Shown here piece by piece: positions 32,098-38,773 of a stretch of 64,000 nucleotides of DNA. Under the pieces are notes generated by a model. The model was given only the letters and a program-made list of their open reading frames with translations, was not told where the DNA came from and did not search any database. The position numbers and the translations under genes are program-made. Numbering within the stretch: position 1 is the stretch's first letter; each line of letters begins with the position of its first letter. Origin of the DNA: Rhodospirillales bacterium 24-66-33 (GTDB lineage: Bacteria > Pseudomonadota > Alphaproteobacteria > Reyranellales > Reyranellaceae); the NCBI GenBank assembly GCA_002281855.1, contig NCHQ01000017.1, positions 58,768-122,767 on the forward strand. The letters run 5' to 3'.

Positions 32098-32234
32098 AGC
32101 GACAGCACCAGCAGGGCGAGGCCGAGGATCCCGGCGAGGGCGATCCAGGTGTGTGCGGGCCAGCCCGAACGCTGTTCACCGGATTGGGCGATCGAGGTCG
32201 CCGCCTTCGGATTGGACCAAGGCCGGCGCTTCAC
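32094..32234 (-). CDS. Very small single-span membrane protein
   Basis: 46 residues from GTG 32234 (GTGA overlap with the previous gene). A polar basic N-terminus (VKRRPWSNPKAATSIAQSGEQRSGW) is followed by a membrane helix WIALAGILGLALLVLSL at the very C-terminus. Tiny membrane proteins in early operons can modify host membrane or exclude other phages; not provable here. The longer frame starting at 32378 is rejected. Confidence 0.45.
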   Translation of the reverse strand: MKRRPWSNPKAATSIAQSGEQRSGWPAHTWIALAGILGLALLVLSL

Positions 32235-32512
32235 CGGTTGCTCCCCAGCTTCAAAGCGATCTCGGTGGACCGGATGCCGACGTCGCTCGAGACGGACTGC
32301 AGCGTATCGAGCGCCACATCCACCCGGTCGATCCCCAGGCACAAATCGATCTGCAGCGCCGCGCTTTGGCAGCGCCACTGCAGGTCGAGCAACTGCTGCC
32401 GTTCAGCTTCGGTCAGCGGTTCGGTGCTGAAGATCGGCAGGCCGGACGGGCGACCGGCGTTCGGTGTTCTGACGCCGCCGGCGTCGTTCTGCAGGTGAAT
32501 GCTGTCGGGCAT
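32231..32512 (-). CDS. First gene of the leftward early operon, unknown
   Basis: 93 residues from ATG 32512, with AGGAG 7 nt upstream; longer in-frame starts run into the operator region and are rejected. STEPLTEAERQQLLDLQWRCQSAALQIDLCLGIDRVDVALDTLQSVSSDVGIRSTEIALKLG is a helical pair. First gene downstream of the operator-promoter at 32642-32693. Function unknown. Confidence 0.6.
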   Translation of the reverse strand: MPDSIHLQNDAGGVRTPNAGRPSGLPIFSTEPLTEAERQQLLDLQWRCQSAALQIDLCLGIDRVDVALDTLQSVSSDVGIRSTEIALKLGSNR

Positions 32513-32641
32513 GGCCGGCTCCTGGGATGAAAGGAACCGGCGGCGCGGTCGAAGGGGGCAGCCCGTCTCACGAACAGGGGAGGAAGAACGGGCCGGGGCG
32601 ACCGCGCCGCCGATCGGCCCGACTGAGGCCGACGGCGCAGA

Positions 32642-32670
32642 GCCTATTCGCATCAAGATGCGAGCGTCAA
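32642..32670 (-). promoter_or_regulatory. Leftward early promoter (PL-like)
   Basis: On the minus strand TTGACG (32665-32670) is followed by exactly 17 nt that contain the palindromic operator, then ATAGGC (32642-32647). The same arrangement (TTGACA, 17 nt with operator, ATAGGG) precedes the Cro-like gene. The -10 element is weak, but the identical layout at both sites supports it. Predicted transcript start is near 32635. Confidence 0.55.
32647..32663. promoter_or_regulatory. Repressor operator OL1-like
   Basis: TTCGCATCAAGATGCGA: palindromic half-sites CGCAT and ATGCG with centre CAAG. It shares 17 bases with the operator at 34365-34382. It lies in the spacer of the leftward promoter. Confidence 0.7.
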
Positions 32671-32675
32671 CAGAA

Positions 32676-32693
32676 TTCGCATAAAGATGCGAA
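32676..32693. promoter_or_regulatory. Repressor operator OL2-like
   Basis: TTCGCATAAAGATGCGAA, 29 bp from the first site, one base different from the site at 34365-34382. It lies just upstream of the -10-like element (TGCTATTGT, 32712-32720) of the rightward lipoprotein gene and may also affect it. Confidence 0.7.
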
Positions 32694-32711
32694 TCGCTGG
32701 TCAACTTGAGT

Positions 32712-32720
32712 TGCTATTGT
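32712..32720 (+). promoter_or_regulatory. Extended -10 promoter for the lipoprotein gene
   Basis: TGCTATTGT matches the extended -10 form (TG, one base, then TATTGT, compare TATAAT). It lies 24 bp before ATG 32745, and GGGGA is the ribosome binding site. Weak evidence but the only candidate between the operators and this gene. Confidence 0.35.
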
Positions 32721-32744
32721 GACGCTAATTCAACCGGGGAATTC

Positions 32745-33191
32745 ATGAAGAAGTACGTGGTCATCGCGGCCTTTACTGCCCTCGCGGCTTGCGATCGGGC
32801 GCCGGCGATAACGACAGCATCAGGCAAGCCCGACGTTTTAATGCGCGCCGTCGACCGCACCTGTGTTCGCGAGACTATTCTGAACAACCTGTTGACGAAC
32901 GGGTGGAGCATCAAATCCACCAGCGAGGTCCAAATTGTTGTGGAGCGCCAAGCCCCACCATCGATGGCGGCCGCGTTGCTGTCTACCGGTTACAGCGGGG
33001 CGCCCTACCAGCGAGTAACATTCAATCTTGTTCCATCGGGACCGGACCTTCGCCTCGTAGCGGACATGGCTTGGGTCAGCAACGCGAACACCCGGTTTGA
33101 GAAGGTCCACCCGGCGCAAGCCAATGCTAACGATCAAGCGGCTGCCGAGTCTTCTGCCCGCCGTGCTGAGGCTAAGTGCGTCCAGAAATGA
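32745..33191 (+). CDS. Putative lipoprotein in the immunity region
   Basis: 148 residues from ATG 32745 with GGGGA 5 nt upstream. MKKYVVIAAFTALAACDRAP is a lipoprotein signal peptide with lipobox LAAC; the mature domain is mixed, with one Cys near the end (EAKCVQK). The stop overlaps the next ATG. Because it is transcribed opposite the repressible operon, between the two operator regions, it is probably expressed in the lysogen. Function unknown; surface exclusion is possible. Confidence 0.7.
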   Translation: MKKYVVIAAFTALAACDRAPAITTASGKPDVLMRAVDRTCVRETILNNLLTNGWSIKSTSEVQIVVERQAPPSMAAALLSTGYSGAPYQRVTFNLVPSGPDLRLVADMAWVSNANTRFEKVHPAQANANDQAAAESSARRAEAKCVQK

Positions 33192-33637
33192 TCTTGCCGG
33201 CGGCGATGTTGGTCGCTGTGGCTTGCATGTCAGGCAACGTGGCGCTGGCCCAGACCATCACCGACGGCGACACCATCAAGCTCAATGGAGTGACGTATCG
33301 CTTGTGGGGGATCGACGCCCCCGAGACCGCGCAGGTTTGTCCGGATGGTTGGCCGGCGGGGCGGCTGGCTACGACACATCTGCAGTCACTGATCGTAGGT
33401 CGTAACGTTACGTGCGAGCGCCGCGACACCGATCGCTACGGCAGGATCGTGGCTGTTTGCCGCGCAGGGGGCACGGATCTCGGCGCGACTATGGTACGGG
33501 ACGGCTATGCTTGGGCATTCGTCAAGTACACGGGCGATTATGTCGGCCAGGAGGCGCAGGCGAAAGGGGGCCGGATCGGTGTTCACGGCCACGACTGTGC
33601 GCTGGCCTGGGAGTGGCGGGCGGCGACTCGTAGGTAG
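33188..33637 (+). CDS. Secreted thermonuclease (staphylococcal nuclease family)
   Basis: 149 residues from ATG 33188 (ATGA overlap with the lipoprotein). Signal peptide MILPAAMLVAVACMSGNVALA, cleavage after ALA21. SNase domain: ITDGDTIKLNGVTYRLWGIDAPETAQ with Arg38, Asp43 and Glu46, and DRYGRIVA with Arg86 (the active Arg pair). The protein would cut nucleic acid outside the cytoplasm, for example in the periplasm. Length is normal for the minimal family. Confidence 0.88.
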   Translation: MILPAAMLVAVACMSGNVALAQTITDGDTIKLNGVTYRLWGIDAPETAQVCPDGWPAGRLATTHLQSLIVGRNVTCERRDTDRYGRIVAVCRAGGTDLGATMVRDGYAWAFVKYTGDYVGQEAQAKGGRIGVHGHDCALAWEWRAATRR

Positions 33638-33652
33638 CGTTTTTATTGAACT

Positions 33653-34297
33653 TCAATGCCGCCGAGGGATCCAGCGTGCCCGGCGCATCGCGAGAATCGG
33701 TGATATCCACGACAGTACCTGATCCTCGATTGGCGGGAAGAGCGGATTGAAGCTGACCAGGCGGAAGGTGCCGCGCTTCGTGCCGGGCTGGATCATCTTC
33801 ACGTAGCGCTTCCGCCCCTTGGTCTGCATGACGCAGACTTCGTCCCGCAGCAGCATCGGATCGATGTTCATGCGCTTGTGGAACAGCAGGTCACCGTCGC
33901 GATAGAGCGGCATCATCGAGAGGCCGCGCACCTGGGTCGCTTCGGCATCCTCGAGGCCGGGCATCGCGGCAGTCCAGTCGATCGGCTCCTCGTCGTCTGT
34001 GAGGGACACGACTTCGTCGCCAGCGCCGACATAGGATCGAACCGGGATCTCGACATGCGCGAGCCGCTCGGGCTTCTCACCGCGCAGCAACGATACGGGG
34101 TCGCCCCGCACGGACGCCAGCAGCTCGTAGGATCGATCCGACAGCGACTGGGAATCACCGTTCAGGAAATTGCGGAGGGTGCTCTCGCGCAAGCCGGCCA
34201 AGGTCGTCCAGCCGTTCACGGTTAGATCGTGAGCGGCCATGTACTCGCGCAGTGCACGGCGCCGCAGTTCCGGGTTGAAGGCTTTGACTCTTGCCAT
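33653..34297 (-). CDS. LexA-like CI repressor (S24 peptidase)
   Basis: 214 residues from ATG 34297. N-terminal helix-turn-helix: LRRRALREYMAAHDLTVNGWTTLAGLRESTLRNFLNGDSQSLSDRSYELL. C-terminal S24 domain: self-cleavage site Ala92-Gly93 (SYVGAGDEV), catalytic Ser127 (GLSMMP) and Lys167 (RYVKMI). It should be cleaved after SOS induction via RecA, which releases the lytic operons. The longer frame to 34522 runs across the operators and is rejected. No good ribosome binding site precedes the ATG. Confidence 0.9.
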   Translation of the reverse strand: MARVKAFNPELRRRALREYMAAHDLTVNGWTTLAGLRESTLRNFLNGDSQSLSDRSYELLASVRGDPVSLLRGEKPERLAHVEIPVRSYVGAGDEVVSLTDDEEPIDWTAAMPGLEDAEATQVRGLSMMPLYRDGDLLFHKRMNIDPMLLRDEVCVMQTKGRKRYVKMIQPGTKRGTFRLVSFNPLFPPIEDQVLSWISPILAMRRARWIPRRH

Positions 34298-34316
34298 GCG
34301 AAGCAGCGTGCCGATT

Positions 34317-34382
34317 TTCGCATTATGGTGCGACCGCATGGTGATGCGAGTACCGACATTGACATTCGCATCAAGATGCGAA
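34317..34382. promoter_or_regulatory. Right operator cluster (three sites) between CI and Cro
   Basis: Three palindromic sites in the CGCAT...ATGCG family: an imperfect one at 34319-34332 (CGCATTATGGTGCG), one at 34335-34348 (CGCATGGTGATGCG) and the perfect TTCGCATCAAGATGCGAA at 34365-34382. The first overlaps a -10-like CATAAT on the minus strand (34322-34327), the candidate CI promoter; the last is inside the Cro-like promoter spacer. The arrangement copies lambda OR in logic, not in sequence. Confidence 0.7.
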
Positions 34383-34387
34383 TAGGG
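34359..34387 (+). promoter_or_regulatory. Rightward early promoter (PR-like)
   Basis: A perfect -35 TTGACA (34359-34364), 17 nt holding the operator, then ATAGGG (34382-34387). The start codon of the Cro-like gene is at 34395, so transcription would begin close to or at the ATG and the mRNA may be leaderless. Confidence 0.6.
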
Positions 34388-34394
34388 TTCCGGC

Positions 34395-34673
34395 ATGCTT
34401 CTCGTCGATTCGATCGCCCCCAATACTATCCCGGCCGTCATCGTCCGCCTGAGGGCATGGGCGAACGCCAGGGGCTGGACCAAGTCACGCTTCGCCGTCG
34501 AAGCCGGCTTGCGCGACACCACCCTGCGGGGCTTTCACGACGATGACTGGAATCCGACGCGCGAGATCCTTGCCCGGCTTGAGGCAGTGATCCCGCCGGA
34601 CTGGCAGGCCGGCGACCCTGTGCCCGTCTCAGAAGCCGCCAGCGAAGCGGCGTCGGCAGGGCAGGCGGGTTGA
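34395..34673 (+). CDS. Cro-like helix-turn-helix protein
   Basis: 92 residues. IVRLRAWANARGWTKSRFAVEAGLRDTTLRGFHDDDWNPTREILARLEAVIPPDW is an XRE-like HTH with the recognition region at AVEAGLRDTTLRGF. Its gene starts 13 bp after the perfect operator, so it is repressed by CI and probably binds the same sites. No ribosome binding site is seen, in line with a leaderless start. First gene of the rightward early operon. Confidence 0.75.
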   Translation: MLLVDSIAPNTIPAVIVRLRAWANARGWTKSRFAVEAGLRDTTLRGFHDDDWNPTREILARLEAVIPPDWQAGDPVPVSEAASEAASAGQAG

Positions 34674-34987
34674 TGCGGTCGCGGGACATGCAGGGCACCT
34701 TGCCTGCTGGCGATGCCAGCATCGAGCGGAACGGCGCGCCGTCTTTCCGTCCGGCCGCCGTCGCCGGCCCGGCCTGCGCTGGAACGGAGTGCGACTGTCT
34801 CGCGCGCTTCCGTCGCGACTGGCTGAGCCGGGTCGAGGCTTCCGGGCTCGCGCGGACCGAGGGCGACGATGCCGACTGGCTGGCGGCGCGGGGCGCCGCG
34901 TCGCTGCCGATGTTTCCGGGCGGGATTGCGCCCTGCGCCGCTCGCTGCTGCCGTCCGCTCGCATCTTCATCGGGAGCCGCATCGTGA
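34673..34987 (+). CDS. Small Cys-containing phage protein, unknown
   Basis: 104 residues from ATG 34673 (TGATG overlap). Contains ACAGTECDCLARFRRDWLSRVEASGLARTEGDDADWL and a CAARCC motif near the C-terminus. The two Cys clusters could bind metal. Compositional bias is high (Ala, Arg), so coding status is moderately supported. Confidence 0.5.
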   Translation: MRSRDMQGTLPAGDASIERNGAPSFRPAAVAGPACAGTECDCLARFRRDWLSRVEASGLARTEGDDADWLAARGAASLPMFPGGIAPCAARCCRPLASSSGAAS

Positions 34988-35466
34988 GCCGCGGTGCTTT
35001 CGTGCCGGTCAAGCCGTGCGATCCCGAGCTGCCGAAGGCGGCGGTGCGGCGCCTGGTCGACCAGGTCGGCGGCATCAAGCGCACGGCGGTGCGGCTCGGC
35101 CGTTCACCGTCGCAGACCTACGCCTACACCGATCCCGGCGTGAGCGACGAGCTGACTTTCGCCCAGGCGGCGTCGCTCACCTCGCACGAGGCGCCGGCGG
35201 CGGCGGAGTATCTGGCGCTGCTGGCCGGCGGGGTGTTCCTGCCGATCGCGCTGAGCGCCGAAGAGGTCGGCGAGCTGACCGCTGCTTCGATCCGCGAGCA
35301 TGGCGAGGCCTGTGCCGAGCTGGTGCGGGCGCTCACCGATTCCACCATCGACGATGGCGAGCGCGCCCGCGCGCTGGCCGAACTCGACGAGGCCCTGCGG
35401 GTCCTGGTGCAGCTTCGCTGCGCCGTCGCGGCCACCCGCAAGGCCGACCGTCCGCAGCCGGACTGA
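34984..35466 (+). CDS. CII-like early regulator
   Basis: 160 residues from GTG 34984 (GTGA overlap). VKPCDPELPKAAVRRLVDQVGGIKRTAVRLGRSPSQTYAYTDPGVSDELTFAQAASLTSHEAPAAAEYLALLAGG is a lambda-CII-like or phage regulatory HTH, and the C-terminal half is an acidic helix bundle that could mediate oligomerisation. Position third in the early operon also fits CII. Function inferred. Confidence 0.6.
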   Translation: MSRGAFVPVKPCDPELPKAAVRRLVDQVGGIKRTAVRLGRSPSQTYAYTDPGVSDELTFAQAASLTSHEAPAAAEYLALLAGGVFLPIALSAEEVGELTAASIREHGEACAELVRALTDSTIDDGERARALAELDEALRVLVQLRCAVAATRKADRPQPD

Positions 35467-35488
35467 ACCGGGGAGGGAGCGGGGGCTC

Positions 35489-35782
35489 ATGAGCGCTATC
35501 GACGACATCGCGGCCGAGCGGCAGCAACAGATTTCCGGTGAGGGCTTCGGCCCATCGCGTGACGACGGGTACGTCCACCACCAGCTCCCGCGCGCCGCTG
35601 CAGCCTATGCCTGGTTTGCCGGCACATCGGATGAGTGGCGTGCGACCTACACGGGCGCTCCGCCGACCTGGCCTTGGTCCCTGGATTGGTGGAAGCCGCG
35701 GGACCGTCGGCACGATCTCGTTCGTGCCGGGGCGCTGATCGTCGCCGAGATCGAGCGGCTCGATCGCGCAAAGGGCGCCTGA
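35489..35782 (+). CDS. Small phage protein (DUF-like, early operon)
   Basis: 97 residues from ATG 35489, GGGAGGGAG upstream. IDDIAAERQQQISGEGFGPSRDDGYVHHQLPRAAAAYAWFAGTSDEW..TWPWSLDWWKPRDRRHDLVRAGALIVAEIERLDRA is a small Trp-rich family common in phages. Conserved EGF.PxxDD and WPW.xxWWKP. Biochemical role unknown. Confidence 0.75.
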   Translation: MSAIDDIAAERQQQISGEGFGPSRDDGYVHHQLPRAAAAYAWFAGTSDEWRATYTGAPPTWPWSLDWWKPRDRRHDLVRAGALIVAEIERLDRAKGA

Positions 35783-36150
35783 TGAACGCCGCCGCGGCCC
35801 CTGTTTCACGGGAAGCATTGGCGCAACCGAAGCGTCGCTACGTCTCGGGCTTCCGCCGCCGCAAGGCCGAGCAGACGCGCGAGGCGCTGCTCGATGCCGC
35901 CGTGGCGCTGATCGAGGCCGGCGACTTCCGGCCCGAGGCCTCGGCGATCGCGGCGCGGGCCGGCGTTCACAAGTCGGCGGTCAACCGTCACTTCACGGCG
36001 CTCCACCTGCTGCATCGCGTCGTCGCGCGCGAGCGGGCGGGCGCGGTGCTGGACGCGCTGGGCCTGGTGGCGACGGAAGACGCCCGCACCGCGGCGCTGC
36101 AAGGCGATCTGGTGTGGATCGTCATGACCGGCGCGCGGAGAGCGTCGTGA
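35782..36150 (+). CDS. TetR-like DNA-binding domain protein, short
   Basis: 122 residues. KAEQTREALLDAAVALIEAGDFRPEASAIAARAGVHKSAVNRHFTALHLLHRVV is a TetR N-terminal HTH; the usual roughly 130-residue ligand-binding domain is absent. Probably an early regulator without ligand control. Overlaps neighbours by one to four bases. Confidence 0.7.
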   Translation: MNAAAAPVSREALAQPKRRYVSGFRRRKAEQTREALLDAAVALIEAGDFRPEASAIAARAGVHKSAVNRHFTALHLLHRVVARERAGAVLDALGLVATEDARTAALQGDLVWIVMTGARRAS

Positions 36151-36620
36151 CGGAGGCCAGCTTCGCGCTTTCCGCCCTGATCGGCCGGCCATTGCCGGCG
36201 CGGGGGCGCTACGAGCCGCTGATCGTCACCACGCTGCGGCGCTACTGTCGACGCGGCGCCCCCGAGAGCCTGCTCGTCCGGTTGGCGGGAGGGCCGCGCG
36301 ACTGGCGGCAGCTCAACAATCGGTGGAATCTCGATGGCCGCGCCGTCGGGAAGGACGCTCCCGCGACGGTCGATCTGCAGGACGCCCTGGGCTCGCACCT
36401 GTCGGCCGCCGAGCGACGCATCGCGCTCGTGCAGCTGGCCGACGAGTGCGCGGTCGCCGGCACCGTCCTTCCGACCCTCACGGTGCTGGGGCGCTATTTC
36501 GGCGTGTCCCGCCACTCGATCGTCCATGACCTCGAGATGCTGCGGGACGGCGGCCATCTCAGCTGGCGCCTGGTGAGCGACGGCATCACCGGCGTGCGAC
36601 GCGCGCCGCAGGTCCCATGA
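36147..36620 (+). CDS. Phage protein with C-terminal winged helix
   Basis: 157 residues from GTG 36147 (GTGA overlap). C-terminal GTVLPTLTVLGRYFGVSRHSIVHDLEMLRDGGHLSWRLV is a winged helix-turn-helix; the N-terminal region is rich in Arg. Stop overlaps the primase ATG. A regulator or replication accessory protein; not assigned. Confidence 0.6.
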   Translation: MTEASFALSALIGRPLPARGRYEPLIVTTLRRYCRRGAPESLLVRLAGGPRDWRQLNNRWNLDGRAVGKDAPATVDLQDALGSHLSAAERRIALVQLADECAVAGTVLPTLTVLGRYFGVSRHSIVHDLEMLRDGGHLSWRLVSDGITGVRRAPQVP

Positions 36621-37708
36621 GAACCGACGTCCAGTCCGTCGCCTACGATCGCGAGGCCTGGAGCCGGCGCGCCAACGAGATCCGCGCGCGCATCCCGGTG
36701 TCGAAGGTGGTCGGCCGGGTCGTCGAGCTGAAGAAGGCTGGCCGGGAAATGACCGGCCTGTGCCCGTTCCACAACGAGCGGACGCCGAGCTTCACCGTCA
36801 ACGACGGCAAGGGCTTCTATCACTGCTTCGGCTGCGGCGCGCATGGCGGCGCGATCGACTTCGTGCGCCAGCGCCAGGGCCTCGACTTCAAGGCCGCCGT
36901 CGAGCTGCTCGAGAGCGAGAACGGGCTGCGGTCGCTGCAGGCCGCGCGCCCCGCACCGCCGCCGCCCAAGGCGCGGCAGCGTGAGGATGCCGACAAGGAA
37001 GAGGCGGTGCGGCGCATCTGGCGCGACACCGTCGCGCTCGAGGCCGGCGGCGTCGTCGATCGCTACCTCCGCGGTCGCTGCCTGGTGCCGCCGGCTGAGT
37101 ATGGCTTCGGCGATCCTGCGGTGAATGCCGGTTGGCCGCCGGCGATCCGGTACGGCGCCGCCGTCTGGCACGGGCTGGAGAAGCGTCGCCTGCCGGCCAT
37201 GGTCACCGCCCAGCGCCGGGGCGACGGCACGCTGGGCTCGGTGCATCGTACCTATCTGAAGGTCACCGGCCAGGCGGTGACCAAGGCCGGCACCCCCCGC
37301 GACAAGGCGATGCTCGGCGATCCCGCCGGCACCGTCATGCTGCTGGGCCCGGTCGCCGACCGGATGATCGGTGGCGAGGGGATCGAGACCAGCCTGTCGG
37401 CGATGCAGCTCTACAAGCGCTCGGGACTGGCCTTCGGGTCGCGCGCGCTGATGGCCTCGGTCGAGCCGCCCTTCGAGTGCAGCGATTTCATCTATGCGGC
37501 CGACCGCAACAAGCCGCATCCCGACCCCGAGAAGTCGAGGGTCGGCGAGCGCGCCGCCTGGAAGGGCGCCAGGGCCTTTGGCACCGGCCGCACCGTCCAG
37601 GTGAAGGTGCCCTCGCTGCCGCCCTGCGTCGAAACGGGTGACTTCAACGATGTCCTGCTCGCGCGCTTGCGCGAGCAGGGTTCCAATGAGGGAAGGCCGC
37701 CGGCATGA
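36617..37708 (+). CDS. Phage DNA primase (CHC2 zinc finger + Toprim)
   Basis: 363 residues. CHC2 zinc finger: C49-P-F-H52 ... C70-F-G-C73, with KVVGRVVELKKAGREMTGLCPFHNERTPSF typical of DnaG. Toprim domain after about 245: GGEGIETSLSAMQ and IYAADRNKPHPDPE (acidic metal ligands). Makes RNA primers for phage replication. It is coupled to the upstream gene by ATGA and to the ParB-like gene downstream. Confidence 0.92.
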   Translation: MRTDVQSVAYDREAWSRRANEIRARIPVSKVVGRVVELKKAGREMTGLCPFHNERTPSFTVNDGKGFYHCFGCGAHGGAIDFVRQRQGLDFKAAVELLESENGLRSLQAARPAPPPPKARQREDADKEEAVRRIWRDTVALEAGGVVDRYLRGRCLVPPAEYGFGDPAVNAGWPPAIRYGAAVWHGLEKRRLPAMVTAQRRGDGTLGSVHRTYLKVTGQAVTKAGTPRDKAMLGDPAGTVMLLGPVADRMIGGEGIETSLSAMQLYKRSGLAFGSRALMASVEPPFECSDFIYAADRNKPHPDPEKSRVGERAAWKGARAFGTGRTVQVKVPSLPPCVETGDFNDVLLARLREQGSNEGRPPA

Positions 37709-37902
37709 CCACCGCCATCAGCGCCGTCTATCGACCGTCGCGTGCCCGCGACTGGGATGACGTCGAGATCGTCGCCGACCATCCGGCGAGCGGCCAGCTC
37801 GTGCTGCGCGAGGTCGGCAAGTTCTACCGCGGTGTGTTCCTGGCGCCGCGTGAGCATGTCCGCATTGCCGGACCTGAATTCGTGCCGGGAGAGAAGTCAT
37901 GA
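37705..37902 (+). CDS. Very small phage protein, unknown
   Basis: 65 residues, ATGA overlaps on both sides. SRARDWDDVEIVADHPASGQLVLREVGKFYRGVFLAPREHVRIAG is a small beta-barrel-like sequence. Function unknown. Confidence 0.6.
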   Translation: MTTAISAVYRPSRARDWDDVEIVADHPASGQLVLREVGKFYRGVFLAPREHVRIAGPEFVPGEKS

Positions 37903-38738
37903 CTTCCAGACTCGCGGGCGCCGCGGCTGCGGCCAAGGGCAGGGCGGAGAAGCCCTCGACGGATCTCGGCCCGTCGCCGACCCTCGACTGGATACCGGTC
38001 GCCAAGCTGTCGGTCGATCGGCGCTATCAGCGCGAGCTCGGCGACAAGAACCGCGCCCACATCAACCGCATCGTGCGCGAGTTCAGCTGGCTGTTCTTCC
38101 AGCCGATCTGCGTCGCGCCTGCGGCCACCGGGGGCGGCTACCTGGTCATAGACGGCCAGCATCGTCTCGAGGCGGCGAAGAAGCACCCGCTGATCGACAA
38201 ACTGCCCTGTTATGTCGTGGCGGCGCCCGATGTGCAGAAGCAGGCGGAGGCCTTTGTTGCGCTCAATGCCCGGCGCATCGGCATCACGCGCCTGCACCGG
38301 TTCTGGGCGGCTGAGGCCTCGGGAGATGCCACGGCGCAGCGGATCTCGGCGCTGTGCACCAAGGCCGGCATCACGATCGTGCGCTCACCGCAGCGCCTGC
38401 CGCCGCGCTCGACCTATTCGACGACCACCTTCGAGAAGCTGCTGCCCTTGGGCGACGCGGCGATTTCGGCCGGGCTGAAGATACTGGTCGAGGCGCAGGG
38501 TGAGGCTGAGGACGCCTTCAAGGGCTGCAACATCGCCGCCGTCGTGCGGCTGGTGGCCACGCTCGGCAAGGCGCTCGACCGGACCGCCCTGGTGGGCGTG
38601 CTCGAGGCGCTTGATCTCGACGACGAGATCCAGCGCGCGCGGGTGCATCGCGCGCAGCACGGCGGCACGGTCGAGGCCGCTCTCGAGAAGCTGCTGCGCC
38701 GGCGATACGACCGGCTGATCGAAAGAGCTGGACGTTGA
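37899..38738 (+). CDS. ParB-like nuclease-fold protein
   Basis: 279 residues. LDWIPVAKLSVDRRYQRELGDKNRAHINRIVREFSWLFFQPICVAPA..GYLVIDGQHRLEAAKKHPLIDKLPCYVV is the ParB/Srx-like domain of the DUF6551 type, with DGQHRLEAAK as the box II equivalent (not a GERRxRA box). The C-terminal half is helical. Such genes usually lie in phage replication modules; the function is not settled. Distinct from the HTH-ParB at 29995. Confidence 0.8.
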   Translation: MTSRLAGAAAAAKGRAEKPSTDLGPSPTLDWIPVAKLSVDRRYQRELGDKNRAHINRIVREFSWLFFQPICVAPAATGGGYLVIDGQHRLEAAKKHPLIDKLPCYVVAAPDVQKQAEAFVALNARRIGITRLHRFWAAEASGDATAQRISALCTKAGITIVRSPQRLPPRSTYSTTTFEKLLPLGDAAISAGLKILVEAQGEAEDAFKGCNIAAVVRLVATLGKALDRTALVGVLEALDLDDEIQRARVHRAQHGGTVEAALEKLLRRRYDRLIERAGR

Positions 38739-38773
38739 GCGAAGTGGCGTAGCGAACGGCGTTCGGGGAGACG

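Noticed and set aside
30430..32430. Plus-strand ORF (666 codons) opposite ParB
   Set aside because: Antisense shadow of the HTH-ParB gene; repetitive polar composition only.
35802..35817. TGTTTCACGGGAAGCA, two mismatches from the bacterial parS
   Set aside because: It lies within the coding start of the TetR-like gene and breaks the palindrome at two conserved places; could be chance.
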